Assembly: GCA_963277665.1 (NCBI GenBank)
Contig: OY728125.1
Location: 1,709,976,889-1,710,040,888, forward strand
Reading direction: 5' to 3'
Length of the DNA: 64,000 nt
Source of the DNA: Viscum album
Taxonomy: Eukaryota > Streptophyta > Magnoliopsida > Santalales > Viscaceae
This document shows, one piece after another, positions 36,662 to 50,137 of this stretch. The position numbers and the translations under genes were made by a program. The notes below the pieces were generated by a model. It searched no databases. It worked only from the letters and a program-made list of their open reading frames with translations, and had not been told where the DNA came from. Each line of letters starts with the position of its first letter. Positions within the stretch are counted from its first letter, which is position 1.

Positions 36662-38840
36662 TAATTAAGTTTTAAATTGTGATGGAAGATAGTCTATAAG
36701 GGGTGAATAATGTAACTTAAAATTTTTGCACAAAAAAATTATTTTCCAAGTTAGAGAAAATTATCAGAGTTGGTTAATTAATTATGAAAATAAAATTTAA
36801 TAAGAACAAGATATTTTTATATTGGTTTGAACCAAAGTAGATGTACTCTAGTCTTGTAAGTCTCTACTCTTTGAGAGGTATGTTTTATGATATATTGATA
36901 TTTGAAGGGGAATCCTAACCCAATTATGATATCATTTTCTATAATGTGAATGGATAAACCCACCAATACTTTTACTTTTGTATAAGGAAACAAAACCTAA
37001 TTATAACATGGAATTTAGACTATGTGATTTAAAATGTAAATAGTCCTAAAATTTGAATCTAGGAGTCACAAACTCAAAAGAAAATATTTTCTTTTGAATG
37101 TAAAAGATTAAAAAGAATGTGTCTTCAAATGTTTTAAAGATAAGAATTATTGTTACATACAAAAGAAACATTAATAAAATATATAGTGGAAGAACTAGTG
37201 AAGAAATGGAATTGGTTCTTAAGTAATAGATCAGTTCATCTCATTAAAAGAATAGTTGTTGAAGATGTTTCAATTCATCACTTTATAGATTTTCAAGATG
37301 ATGAAATAATGGTTGTAGAGGAATATATAGAACTGTATAGAACATTGAATGTTTAAAATATCATTCTTGAGGGAATAGAACTGTGTTAAAGTTTTTCAAT
37401 GAACATATTCTAGATGCTATCATCCTCGCCTTAAATAGAGAACTGTAAAGACTAGTTAATACCATTCAAAGATAAAACAATTGAAGATAATAACATCACT
37501 TCCAAATTTATCACTTCAAATATCTAGAAAAGAGAAATTAATTTAAAGAATAAAAAAGTAAATTTTTTATTTGAAAAAGTTTTAATAAATTCAAAATAGT
37601 CTCTATAAAAATGCGCGTGACATTATTTAAAAATAATCAGAAAAAAATTTCTAAATTAAATGATTCAAAATATAAATTTAAATATTGTAACATAATTATA
37701 TTGAAATTTTGAACATATATTTCATAATCATGAAACTACATTAAATGTATATTAAAATATTTAATATTTATAAAATATATTTTTAAAGATAAATACTAAA
37801 TTAGAAATAAATTGGAAAATAAAATACTAAATATAATAAAATTTGAAATATTCATGCACCAATTTCAAGAACTCGCATCCAATTGAAGAACAATCTTAAT
37901 TTTTAACATAAAAAATTTAAAACTCTTAACAATAAATTTTATTAACATAAAAATTAGAAAAAAATATTAAAATAAATAACCTATTTAAAAACTAAATAAG
38001 AATTTTCAGTAAATAAAAAGTCCAAAAAATAAAAAAATGGAGTTTTGTAAAACACATTAAAGTTCAAAAATGTTTACTTATTTTAACAAAATAAAGTTGA
38101 ATTAAAGATCCTGTAGAATGATGGTATTATACAATCAGTATATAGGATCGTATCTCTCGATCATGGTCCACTGTCACATTCCATGGTCAAAAAGGATAAC
38201 ATGTATTCAGATGCATCATTCATAGTAGAAACTCATAATAACACATAACAACTCATGGTGGTTGGTGTTCATGATCTTCTTATGGTTATATGAAATAACT
38301 TCGGGTTATAAGAAATCACTTTTGAAGGCATATCCTTCGTATGGTCAAATATAAATAATTTGAGATATTCATGTTTTGAGAGAGGGAGTTGCTCAATCAA
38401 TCTTCATGTGGGAGATAGGATAAAACATGCATTTTTATTGCATTAATTTTTTATATTTCATAACCAAACATAAAAATTCATGTTGGCCTTTTTCATTTGT
38501 GAAAATATCCACACATAATAACTTCATCCACTACCAGCAGGTGTGATAAGGCCATATGAGACAACATATCATAAAACAGAACTCAATATTATAAAATAGG
38601 CGTTATGTGTATCATGTAGAAGGTAACATCAGCAAATTATAAACTATAATAGCCTGAATGTTTTGTAAAAATATCATTATAGAAATAATGATTTTCATCA
38701 TTCATATAAAAAATTCATGCATATGCAGAGAAAAGGAACAAGTGTAGTCATGAAACACGATTGGTTTCATAGTACAATATAATGAGTATCTCATTGCCAA
38801 AGAAGTATTTCCTTTTCATGGTCAAATAATAGACACATGA
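36662..38840 (-). repeat. Copia 3' LTR, main part (left of the solo-LTR insertion)
   Basis: Aligns by eye with the 5' LTR at 47,699 onward: TTTTAAATTGTGATGGAAGA against a GTGATGGTAAATGGTC block, TTAGAGAAAATTATCAGAG-like blocks, GGTTCTTAAGTAATAGATCA near 37,212 against GGTTCTTGAGTAATAAATTA near 48,254, and TTATGTGTATCATG-type blocks later. It stops at CATGA (38,836-38,840), where another LTR begins. The 68-codon open frame at 37,150-37,356 lies in LTR sequence and is not conserved in the mate. Confidence 0.85.
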
Positions 38841-41800
38841 TGTAACACCAAGATATTTTATGAAATATTTCCCGTTAAAAAAATTAATTCTTCAATAGAT
38901 TTCATTGCATACAACTATCGGTTTACACGAACTGGGAGACACTATTAATGTAACCTAGCTATTAAATTTGTGGAAATAAATATTAATAACTAATTTATAA
39001 AATAAATATTAATATCCAATTCAATATTAATTGATTAAAGAGTGATTAGATAATAATCTGATAAATTTAGTAAAATCATTATATTCTTCAAAAATATGTT
39101 TTCATCACAAATGACTTTTTCTTCTATTTATGAACGAATATTCATTTTTATATGTTATAGAAAATTGATTTGAAAAATTAATTTCATTTTTTAATTCATC
39201 AAGTCAATTTTATCTTAAAATTATTTTTTTCTAAAAACCATTATTTTACTAAGGAATAGTGAAAATACTAAAATTTTTTTAAAACATTTTTTTATTATAG
39301 TATTTACAAGGTAAAATGTTTTTTTATATGATTAAAAATTAAATTATTTTATTTTGAGACAAAATAATCCAAACATATATTTTTTAAATTATTATATACA
39401 TTAATTAAATATATAAACATTTTATTTTTTAAAGTGAATTTTTCTGGAAAACTATCTTCTCATAGCAGTTTATCAGTTTTATTTTAAATTAAATTTTAAA
39501 AATTATGGGTTTGGAATTTTTAAAAATAGATTCAAAATTTTTATAAATAAGATCTTGATTTATTGAATTGGTTCCATTTATTTATTTCTAATATGAATAG
39601 TAACCTAGGTAAATTTTGTTACCTTTGTAAACGGTAATTTGGGTAATTTAAGTTAAAAATAAAATAATAAGGACTATAAAATGACCCTAAAACATGACCA
39701 AATTTTATTTGATTAATATGATTCAACCCTTAACACCGAATTATCGATATTAATATGATTAATGGGCACTTTTTCATTTAAATGACTTATAAAATATTTA
39801 AATTAAATAATTTTACAAAACGTCACTTTCCTTGTCTTAAATATACCTGATGTGTCCACATAGAGAAAAAGGTATGTTATTAACTAATATAAATGTAAAT
39901 TTTTAACTTTATAAACATATTTTCATGATAAAAAAAATTTGGTTTTTTTCCACTTAGATGAGATTATGATATTTATAATATTTTATTTAATAGAAATTTA
40001 AAGATGTCACATTAATGTTTTAAATAATATGTCATTTTTAATATAGGGTTAAACAACAGATATATTTGAATCTAAATATTTTTCATAAATATAGAATATT
40101 TATCATCATCATAGTATTTTATTTTTAATTTTTAGTGAACAAATAATTATATTAAATATTTACACAATGCTGGTGTAGTAATCATTTTAATAACGTAAAT
40201 ATTAAATACATGTTATTAAAAATATTAAAATAAATATAATTTGAGATAATTGATGTTATCAACGAATTTTATAGATGACCTTGACCTAATATTAATATAA
40301 TAAAATATTTATCTTTAACATAACTTATTATATTTATATTTAAAAATTCCAAGTAATGAATAGTTTCAAAATTGAGACTAATGATATTTTATAAAAATTA
40401 ATTTTTATTAAAATTTGTAAAAAATATTTGAAAATATAATATAGTCTATAATATTATTAATTTTAAAATTATTATTTATTTTACATCACATAATAAAAAA
40501 TTAAAACCTTTTAATATTGAACATATGTTTCCTCTGTTGGAATTAAAATTGGTTAACATAGGATTAACCAAAATGATAGGGCTTAAAATAATACCAAAAG
40601 TTGTCTAAAATATATTGGTTGGTGATATTGAAACAATATGACCAATTATATTCAAATAAATATCATTATTTTTGTATTTTTATTTATATTGAACGTATTA
40701 TAAATTAATATTTTGAGAAATTTTCAAAAGTGCCCCTCACCTCAATTATAAAAGGGCTCCTCCTCCCCCACTTCATCACATCACATTGAGAATTCCATCT
40801 CAATAATACCCTAATGTTTTCTCTTATAAAATTACCTATACACATTCTATAGGTTCCTTTTTTCTCAAATGACCAACCCTAGTGTCAATAAAAGGGTATC
40901 TAAAGGAAGTTCTCCAAAGAAGAGATATTTTACTTTACTAACTCATTCGAGATTATTTCTTCTTATACTTCGTTATTATGTGTTGTTTTCATTATAATGT
41001 AATAACTATTATTTCACCTACAATATTATATTTTATTATAATTATGTAATAACCATATTCCAATTTTTATACATCCTATGAAAATGAAAGCATTGTGTGT
41101 GCATACGTAAGACTTACCGTCTCCACACTATGGTGTAATCAGTTTTCCATCAACACTTTATTTTGATGAATATAATTATAGAAATAATATATATATATAT
41201 ATTATAAAAATAGAATTATATTTATTCTATAAATAAAATTAATATATCACCATATTCCTTACCATTTCTTGATTAAGGGAATGATATCATCACTCGTGCG
41301 TATGTACGGCCTACTGTCTCTATGACGTGATGCAATCCATTTTACATGTTCACCATTCTAGAATAATTATATAAATTTATATAGTGAATAAATATGATAT
41401 ATATTTCCTTAATACCATTCTATATAAGATGGAACTATATCCTATTAAAAATAACTAGTACTTATATGACAAAACATGAATAGGAAAATGAAGTAATTAA
41501 CACACAAGAGAAGGGTAATAATGAAATATTATTTACAAACAGGTGGCAAGATGATATAAGAATATCCTATATAATATCATAAATATTAGTATAGTTCTAG
41601 TATAAATTAATGAAATTCATTAAACCATTATATAGGTGGTTCTGATACGTTTGAAGAGGATTAGACATAAGGTGAGGGTTAATTTCACAATCTCATTTTA
41701 TTCGGGATTTTTTGTATTTATGTATCTATTGGGGAATATTTATCTCCCTTGTCTATATTTCTTAAAAAAATTACTATTTTTATAAAAAAATTATATTAAT

Positions 41801-43012
41801 TTTTACCCATGTGTGAATTTTTACAAAATGGTTTTAAATGAATCTTTTTTTCATTTTCCTAATGAGATAATTTGTGACTTTTTAGGTAAAAGTATGAAAG
41901 GAATGTTTTTTAACTTATGCGACATGAATTTATTATTCTGATTTCATGACACCAAAATATCTTGAACAATTCATGATAATAATAAATTTTAATTTTCAAT
42001 GAAAATTTTTTGTTTTAAAATTGTGTGGCATTTTTAGAACAAAATATTTTCAAAATATAAAATATATTTTACTCATGAATTATTTCAAGTGATCTCTCAA
42101 AAAAAACATTCCATATAAGATAGCATTATTTGATGAAACTTATGTTTTAATCTGTATATTATCCACTGATAACATTATTATTGTTTCTATGAATGGTTTA
42201 TGTTTATGATTAATTGATTTTGATGAATTTTATTTTTTTACCATGAGTTTTGTTATGTTGAAATGTTAATAAACTCCATTTCTTCTATGGGATATGATAT
42301 GATGAATGATTTATGTTACTCTTGAACAAATATTTATGGTTTTAATTATGTAATTTTTGGGACCTATATCTACCTAAAACTCATTGGGTAAAGATTTATA
42401 TCTCATGACATATACAGGAGTGGAATGAGGAGTGTACTTAGGTCACTAATACAGGGTAGGAACAGAGAGTGGACCTGGTTTATTGAAGGACATTTTCCAC
42501 TATGATAGTCTTAGAAAGGATCCTTGACTATTACGGAAATTATTTTATATGATTATTTGTTTTCCAAAATTCTATTTCATATGTTATACTCTCATGGAAT
42601 ATGTTCTTTTATTCTTTATAAACCTCTATTATATATCCCATGACATGATATTATGATCTTTGATATGCATGATATAATTTTCAAATGTTTTTTTATGTTC
42701 TTATGTCTTATGAATATAATATGATTGATATATCCCTTTTTTACCCTTATTGGGAATCAAAGATCACCCTTTCTTATGTTTCTTTTCCCTAGGATATGGA
42801 GAAATGAATTAAGTAAGATGTTTCAAAAAGGGATTTAGTTAGGAAGGAATAAGAGGGAGGTGATGTAGATGTTTTATGAATCATTTGTTTACGATTCCAA
42901 GTTTCCAAATAAACAAAACCTACATGGTTTTAGTGTGGTTTCATTATGTTATCTAAGGATTATTGTTTTATTTATATATAATATCTACTTATGAAAATTA
43001 TGGATCGTTATA
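38841..43012 (+). repeat. Solo LTR E of the A/B/C/D Ty3/gypsy family, inserted in the copia LTR
   Basis: It starts TGTAACACCAAGATATTTTA, nearly identical to the minus-strand start of LTR A, and ends GGATCGTTATA (expected ...CA). CATGA flanks it on both sides (38,836-38,840 and 43,013-43,017). The undisturbed mate LTR has CATGC at the matching place (49,744-49,748). Shared family blocks are the promoter region near 40,745, the subrepeats near 41,095 and 41,295, and TTCTTTTCCCTAGGATAT near 42,783. Length is about 4.2 kb. No interior or second LTR is attached, so it most likely arose by LTR-LTR recombination. Confidence 0.85.
40747..40754 (+). promoter_or_regulatory. TATA box of solo LTR E
   Basis: TATAAAAG sits in a sequence (CTCAATTATAAAAGGGCTCC) that is conserved in position in LTRs C and D, where the minus strand reads CAATTGTAAAAGG and CAATTAAAAAAGG. 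E keeps the best TATA box of the family in this window. A C-rich stretch follows, and then the presumed transcribed R/U5 part. Confidence 0.6.
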
Positions 43013-43017
43013 CATGA

Positions 43018-43405
43018 AGAACAAAATCTAGAATAGTCATGGTAAGATTCTATGAAATCGGATCACATGAACGGTCTATCATTTCATACAATCTAGAAAA
43101 ATATGGTTGCACATAAAATTAGTGGCATTAAATCATCATTAAAATAAATAAATAATAATAATTAATTTAATATAAATAATTCAATAAATAAATAATTGAA
43201 ATTTTATAAACTATAATGTACATAATTAAAAAACTTACAAAAAATAAGATATAAATACTACAAGAATTTACAATTTATAATTTGATAAAAACCATTAATA
43301 ATAAAATATATTAATAATTTTTTATTTATTTTTCAAAATTGACCCCAAAATAAAATTGAAACAACACTTCAACATTCAAAAAATATCCATAACAATCACC
43401 AATAA
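43018..43405 (-). repeat. Copia 3' LTR, remaining part (right of the solo-LTR insertion)
   Basis: Continues the alignment with the 5' LTR: AGAATAGTCATGGT against AGAATATTCATGGT (49,760), AGAAAAATATGGTTGCACA against AGAAAAAGGATATTGTATA (49,822), and the end AATCACCAATAA against AATATCAAACA. It ends where the polypurine tract begins. Confidence 0.85.
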
Positions 43406-43421
43406 TCTCTCCCTTTTTGGA
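43406..43421 (-). other. Polypurine tract of the copia element
   Basis: The minus strand reads CCAAAAAGGGAGAGA immediately before the 3' LTR start TTATTGGTG. The position and G/A run match the plus-strand priming site of SIRE-type copia elements. Confidence 0.75.
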
Positions 43422-43779
43422 TATTACAAAACTTGAAAATATTTTTCAAAAATATTTTTCAGAAAATTCTCAACCATATTGAAATTTATATTAATTAAAT
43501 ATAAATAAAATATAAATAAAAAAATTATTAAATCAAAATATATTACATAATAAAAATGTTAATATCTCTGCCATAAATTCATATTCAAATAGTTTATAAA
43601 AACAATCATATATTTAATACAATTTTTAGAAAATTATATACAAAATTTCGAAATTATAAATTATCCAACATGAAAAATTCCAACTCAACATCTTCAAATC
43701 TATAATAAAAATAAGGATTTATAAAAATATCAACGAAAATTTATTCAGTTGGAATATATTCTAAAAAATATCTCATTTA

Positions 43780-43900
43780 TAAACATAATCTCAAAAAAAT
43801 TCAAAATGTATGTCTATATTCATAGTTCTATAATGCATTAAAGGGTTAGTTGTGATAGGGATAGAAGATGAGTTATCAAAATAAATAGGCATATATTAAA
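43780..43900 (-). pseudogene. Copia RNase H C-terminal remnant
   Basis: On the minus strand: YMPIYFDNSSSIPITTNPLM, then HYRTMNIDIHFEFFE. This is the D-N-x-S-A-I...H-x-R-T-K-H-I-D-I block that closes copia RNase H; the catalytic-region Asp is retained but C-D is F-D. It lies only about 0.2 kb after the RT start, so most of RT and the front of RNase H are missing. Confidence 0.85.
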
Positions 43901-44074
43901 ACTTAAGATAAGGATTGTTTAATTCATAAATATCGATGGAAATTAGAAGTGGTGGGGGTATACTCACTTTTAGGAGTAGATAAAGAAACACAATTTTATT
44001 TTCCTGAACTCTAAGAAACTAAATTTTTACTAATAATGTGATTCATATCTAAGGTGAATTTTCTATCATTTAAT

Positions 44075-44200
44075 ATTATAGAAAATAACTTTGAGAAACA
44101 CATCTATATTAATTCCTAACAACCTATCTAGATTTATCTATATTATTTTTAAAATTCCGTTTAGTTCCAATAACAAGCTTACCTATAAGGGTTTTAACTG
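44075..44200 (-). pseudogene. Copia reverse transcriptase, N-terminal scrap
   Basis: The minus strand reads LIGKLVIGTKRNFKNNIDKS and, after a stop, VVRN. This is the conserved entry of copia RT (G-K-x-V-I-G-T-K-W-x-F-x-N-K). The palm with its catalytic Asp-Asp is absent. The sequence passes quickly to RNase H, which indicates an internal deletion of several hundred codons. Confidence 0.8.
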
Positions 44201-44639
44201 CAGAAAAAACATTATTATTAGAAACAATTAGTAATATCATCATGCATAAATAAAAATAAAATTATAATCATTTAAATCATCAATAATATCATTAAAAAAT
44301 CAAAAACTAAAAGCCTAATTATCACAAAAATTTTAAAAAAAAAATCTCGTTTTAATAGAAACATCAATAATACTAGTAACATTATCAGTAAGATGAACAC
44401 TTTAAATATTCAATGATATATGATAAGGTTAAGAGGTATTACTCTCTCCATAAATTGATTCATTTTAATATTGTGGTTTTTCTTCACCAAAATTAAAATA
44501 TCTAAACTCGTCATCCAAAAAATTTAAATTAGCTTCAATTTCACATTATTTCCAAAGAAAATAACGTATAAAAATTATTTAATGTACATACATCATTTCT
44601 AATAATATATATTCCTTACTATTATTTGAATAACCGTGA

Positions 44640-45320
44640 ATTATACCTTCATCATTTTTTGTATTAGATAAATCAAAATAATATTTTAAATTCAAGTAAA
44701 AATATTAAATCCAAATACTCTTAAATAATCATCTTTAGGATTTTTACATTTTAATAATTCATATAGAGTTTTCTTTAAAACATTTCTAATAATAGTTCTA
44801 TTTTAAATATAATAGGAAGTGAAAATAGATTCATAAAAAATATATAGGAAACTTATATTTACATAACATAGTTTTCAACATTTCAATTAGTGTTCTATTT
44901 TTCCGTTCTACAGTACTATTTTGTTCTGGTGCTCTTGGAACACAATTTTTTTCATGAATTACTTCAAAATGATTCATAAATTTAACATCCATTAAAACTA
45001 TGAATTGAAAAATCATATAACCATTTTAATTTTCAACTAATTTACAAAATTTTGTAAATTTAAATAAAGTATGATTTTATTACCATAAAAATAAAGCAAT
45101 GTAAATCTATTATAATCATCAAAAATAAATAATATAAATTTATATCCAATAAGGATATAAATTTTTTTAAAACAAAATAAATAAATATGTATTAACTATA
45201 ATGTTCTATTAGTAATTATCTGGTTGATAGGTTTGAATAAAACATTATGATGTTTCCCTTTCATGCACGCATCACAAACATGAAGCTTCTCTTTCTTCAA
45301 GGTGGGTTACTATAGTACAT
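44640..45320 (-). pseudogene. Copia integrase remnant
   Basis: Read on the minus strand. The zinc-binding end is at 45,247-45,300 (KLHVCDACMKGKHHN). The core's FDDYNRFTLLYFY-type block, in a broken frame, lies near 45,090-45,130. A 61-codon open stretch at 44,831-45,016 then contains KNCVPRAPEQNSTVERKNRT and LIEMLKTMLC. That block holds the third catalytic Glu (V-E-R-K-N-R-T), which is intact. The protein would insert the element into DNA. Frames are broken on both sides of the preserved stretch. Confidence 0.9.
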
Positions 45321-45329
45321 TTTCATATC

Positions 45330-46880
45330 TAGGAGGATTATGTAATATTGTGAAATTAAAATGGAATAGTCATCAATGGGAAATAATTTTATCACTCTGA
45401 AAATAATTTTAACACTTTACATGTTGAATAATAAATTCAACAAAATCAATAGTATTTATATTTTTCTGATGGTTAGAATAAAATAATAACGATTTATTCC
45501 CAAAAAATAAATACATATTATTTTTTAATTTTACTTATATTATATAATAACATAATTTAGATATACTATATAAATTATTTTCTAAATATTCAACTTATAA
45601 AACTTTAGTGATAAAATTATAATTGTAAATTCCAAATTTACCAAAATCTTTTAATTTTCATATGTAATTATCTACAAATGTAAAAATTCCTTCATAAAAT
45701 TATTTATAATTAAAAAAATATATGACACTGCATTCATATCCCTATATCATTCATTATCAATATAACATATTTCATTCTTAATATGTATAAGTAATTTATC
45801 CAATAATAATCAATTACTTTACAATTTTAATGCCCAAAGAACTTTGGGTCCAATCAGATTAGTAAAACAAATTTTAAGTACCCAAAAAATTTAAACAATT
45901 ACTATATTAAGCTATAGATAAAAAAGATTTATAAATATGGTTCTTCATAAATCCAAAATGCAATAAAAATTTAAGAAAATAATCATTTTCAAAGTTTCAT
46001 TTCATCTCACATATAAAAATATAATAATAAAAGTACAATATTTTTTACCTTTCACAAAAATATATTTATACTTTTGAGGTCATCTCATATCATAAACAAT
46101 ATTATTTTTTTATTTTTTTATTTAAATACAACTTTTTTGATACATTTCATGATATTTAATAAAATAAGAAAAACATTTATTAATAATTTCAACTTCTAAT
46201 TTCAATTTTCATTCACATCCTATGTAGTTTCAAAACCATCTTAGACATTATCACGATAAACATATCCGCAATTCCTTAGTTTTTTATTATCTTATAAAAA
46301 TAATTTATTTTTATAAACAAGTTTCTCATTATTATCATTAAGATTATAACATAAATTAGAAACTTTAAAAACATATGTTCTCGTCCTTCCAATTTATTTA
46401 TTTGACCTAGAAAAATTCATATTTTTAGAATCATAATCAAAATCAGAGCAACCAAAATAGAAAATAGAATCACTAACCTCTTTCATAGATTCCATAAAAC
46501 ATAGATTAATATATTATTTCTTATTTCAAGGTTATTCACCATAATTGGATTATTTAGTACAACTACAATATGTTTTCAAATTCTTTATTCTCGTTATATT
46601 TTTATTTGTATTTATTCATTATTTTTGGGAACTCATGATAGATAATCCCTTTTTTATTCACTCAAAATAATTAAATTATTATAATTAATAATACATTTTT
46701 ATCTCCCTAATAATTTTATTTTTTATATTTCATTATAAATCTATTCTTAAATATTTTATTTGTCATTATTTTGGAGACTCTAATCATAATCTGAGTGATA
46801 TCATTATTTTCATTATCATGTGGTTTAAAATACGAATAGTTGGTAGATATAACTTTAACAAATTTAATTTATAAACTTAT
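45330..46880 (-). pseudogene. Decayed copia gag-pol interval
   Basis: Between the gag core and integrase, where the zinc knuckle and protease belong, the minus strand is too eroded for secure domain calls. A possible knuckle trace, FYFGCSDFDYDSK, lies near 46,430-46,470. Protease motifs were not found. No separate gene is seen. Confidence 0.45.
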
Positions 46881-47530
46881 TCACTTAAATGTCTCTACTT
46901 TAGAAATATTCTTCAATTCGTTTTCATATTTAAGTTGTGATCTAATCAATTTGTAAAGAATGTAATCTTATAAGTCCTTTATTTCTTCAATGGATATGTT
47001 TTGAACAAGATATTTTTTGGAAGATCTCATAGAACTCATTCAAAAAGTACTATTATTTTCAATGTTTCTCTAATTTAATACATTCCATTCATGATGGGGG
47101 TGAATTAATGGATCTTCTAGTTCACAGTTTCATATTCACCCATATTTATGTCTTGGTACTCATCTTGAATCATTCTAAGCTTAATTTGAACCAACTTTTC
47201 AACGACTTGGTGAGTAAATTGTAGAATATTTCATATATCATAAGCTATCTTATGTTAAAATACATGACTAAAAACATTTATATTAGTTGTATGGTATAAT
47301 ATATTCATAACTTTTAAATTTAAAATGTATTTGGTAGTATCACTTCCTATAAGAGTATCATATTTAAAATCAGGTAAAATGAATGATTTTACCATTATAT
47401 TCTAATGATTAAAATTAAGTTTCTTAAGGAACTCTCGTATTCTATTTTTCTAATATCTATATTCTATTCCATCAAAATATAGTGGTACACTAGAACTTTT
47501 TCCTTCCACCCTAGATATCCCTCCCTTTGA
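46881..47530 (-). pseudogene. Copia gag remnant (DUF4219/UBN2 type)
   Basis: On the minus strand the start region reads FDGIEYRY-KNRIREFLK, near 47,425-47,480, the F-x-G-x-N-Y-x-x-W-K-x-R-M pattern of DUF4219. Then come VEKLVQIKLRMIQDEYQDIN and MGEYETVN (about 47,130-47,210), and LPKNILFKTYPLKK with a following L-I-x-S-like stretch (46,960-47,020), as in the UBN2 gag core. Order and spacing match the SIRE-type gag that forms the particle shell. Stops and frameshifts are numerous. Confidence 0.8.
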
Positions 47531-47680
47531 ATATGAAGTCTAGGAAAGGGTTAAAATAATTAAATAAAAAAAATTAATTCAACAAGAGCTAATATATCCT
47601 TAACAAGGTTAAACCTGTGATACAAATTTTTTGTATCAATAAAAAGATAAAATAGCTAAAATTATAATTCCAAATAGGGT

Positions 47681-47698
47681 CACCATTTTGATACTGAT
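47681..47698 (-). other. Primer-binding site of the copia element
   Basis: The minus strand reads ATCAGTATCAAAATGGTGAC directly after the LTR end ATGACCTAACA. It corresponds to the initiator-Met tRNA-complementary site with a few changes, and sets the orientation and inner border. Confidence 0.7.
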
Positions 47699-50137
47699 TG
47701 TTAGGTCATAAATAGTGATGGTAAATGGTCTTGAGGAGGGTGAATAAGCTATCTTAAAATTTTAAAATAGATAATGATTTTCCATTCTAATTAAAATTAT
47801 TAGAGTTTGTTAATTAACTATGCAGTGAAAATTAAATAATCACAATAGATTTTTATTGTATTTCAGTCCAAATTTGACCACCACCACTCTAATACCAGTA
47901 CACTCTAGAATAGATATGATGTACACTATACTAATTTTTCATAGAGGAATCATGATATGGTTACAAAATACTTTTCTACAATGTAGAGGGATAACAATAC
48001 TGACACACAATATTTTTTTTAGGGAGTCACAAAACAACTATACAACTGACATTAGAATACATGAGTCACAACCCAAAGGGTTCTCACATATGAATTTTGA
48101 AGTCGCAACATGAAGAAATAAATTATTGTTTTGAATGTAAAATAATAAATATAAATTAGGAGATCATGTGTAAAAGATAAGATTAAGTGTTATAGACAGA
48201 AGAATCTAGAATGAAATAGATAGAAGATGATCAATTAAAGAATAGGTTCTGGTTCTTGAGTAATAAATTAGTTCATCCATCAATCTAATTGTAGTCTGAC
48301 TTGTTTTAGTTTAACTCTTTTGAAATCATCCAGATGATGAAACAATAATCACACTAGAATTTATAAAATTGTAAAACACATTGAAGGTTCAAATATTTGT
48401 TCTTGATGGATTGAAAGTGGGAAAATGTTTTTTATTCAAGGTATTACATACTTGCTTCACTGCACCTTAATTAGAAAACTAAAAAGACTAAAAAATATTC
48501 AATTGGTAAAACAACTCAAAATAAAAATAACACCTCCAAATTTATCGCAACAATTTTCTATGATAGAGAATGATTATTTATAGACTAGCCCTCAAGATAG
48601 TTTTTCAAAAAATGAATATTTCAAAAAAATATCTAGAAAAATTGTTCATATAGTACCTAAAATTAATAATCCAAAATATTTCTTAATTGAACGATGAATT
48701 ATATTAATAAAAAACACATGAAAATAATATCTTTAAATATAAACATATATTTAAAAATATTGAAAAAAAATTAAATATTGTTAAAAATTTTAATATCTTT
48801 AAAATGAATTTGTTAAATATAAATAATAAATTAAAAATAATTTATATCATAGAATAATCAAGATAATCAAATTTCAAATATTCAAGTATAGACTACCAGA
48901 ACTCATATAAAATTGAAGAAAAATATTAATTTTAAATATAAATAATTTAAAATACTAAACAATAAATTTTAACTATTTAAAGTTATTATCAATTATTTAA
49001 AATAAATAAATTATTAAAAAAATTAATTATAAATGTATAGTAAATCAAACTATAAAAAAAACATAGTATAAAAAAAACTAGAATTCTAAAAATTATTTTT
49101 TTTCCCGAAAAGAAAGAAAAATATGAGAACCTAGATAATGATGTAATCATAATGTCAAATTCCATGGTCTAATAATTTGATCATGGTCCATGGTTTCATT
49201 CTACGGTCCCACATGATAATATACAATTGAACACTTCATCCACAGTTGTAAGTCAAGGTATCACGACACAACTCGTGGTCGCATGTGTTCACGGTCTTCC
49301 TAAAATCATTTGATATAACTTATGGTTGTTGGAAATTACTTATGATCACATATCCTTTATATAGTCATATGTAAATAATTTAATATATAGTCAATTTGAG
49401 ATAGATAACCATTTCATCCATATTTAATTAGGCTATAAGATAAATCATTCATTACTACAGAAAACATTTTTCTACATTAAATATAAATACATAAATTCAT
49501 GGGAAAATTTTTCAGTAGTGAAAATATTCATGTTGATCATATTTTTCAATTTAAAGTCTATATGAAAAGGAATCATGAGACACAATATCAAAAATAAAAT
49601 GAAATTAAATGTGTTCAATAGGTCTAAAGAGCATCATATAGAATATTGGATTTGAAAATGTTGAATTATACTGGTGTGATCTTTAGAAAATCGGATCATG
49701 AAAGAAAGCATGATTTAATTTATCTACATGGAAAATCATGGATCATGCCAGAAATAAAGAATATTCATGGTGTTAACCTATGTAAGTAGATATCTGGTAG
49801 GGTTGAAAATTTTATCCCAGGTAGAAAAAGGATATTGTATAAAAAATTAAAGGCATGGATGTAGAATTTTAAAAAATAATAATGATGAGTTTAATTTAAA
49901 TTATCGAACACATAAATTACTAATAAACAATAAACTATAAAAATAATAATTAAAAAACTAATGGAATTTGGGATAATAAATACTATGAGAAATTATAATT
50001 ACCCATTTGATAAACAACCATTAGTAATAAATAACATTTTTAAATATCATAAGTTTTTTTAATTTTCGAAACAAACTCCAAAATTTAATTGAAAAAAATC
50101 TTAAAGATTAAAAAACTCTCCCTAATAATATCAAACA
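47699..50137 (-). repeat. Copia 5' LTR, about 2.4 kb, uninterrupted
   Basis: On the minus strand it starts TGTTTGATATTATTAGGG (50,137) and ends ATGACCTAACA (47,699), with good TG...CA ends. It is the full-length mate of the split copy at 36,662-43,405 and gives the empty-site sequence for the solo-LTR insertion at 49,744. The open frame at 47,856-48,113 is not preserved in the mate and is unlikely to be coding. Confidence 0.9.

Larger units (their letters stand above)
36662..50137 (-). mobile_element. Ty1/copia LTR retrotransposon (SIRE-like), interrupted by a solo LTR
   Basis: Minus-strand order is 5' LTR (47,699-50,137), primer site, gag, integrase, the start of RT, the end of RNase H, a polypurine tract and the 3' LTR (36,662-43,405, split by a 4.2-kb solo LTR). 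Integrase before RT defines copia. The SIRE-like assignment is inferred from gag and the AAAAAGGGAGAGA tract. RT is almost wholly deleted. No clean target duplication is visible at the outer ends. Confidence 0.85.

Noticed and set aside
37150..37356. 68-codon plus-strand frame with protein-like composition
   Set aside because: It lies in the copia 3' LTR, and the corresponding part of the 5' LTR does not keep the frame.
43061..43070. Alternative right end for solo LTR E at 43,065, also followed by CATGA
   Set aside because: Alignment with the intact copia LTR shows that 43,018-43,065 is copia LTR sequence, and the distance from shared LTR blocks fits an end at 43,012.
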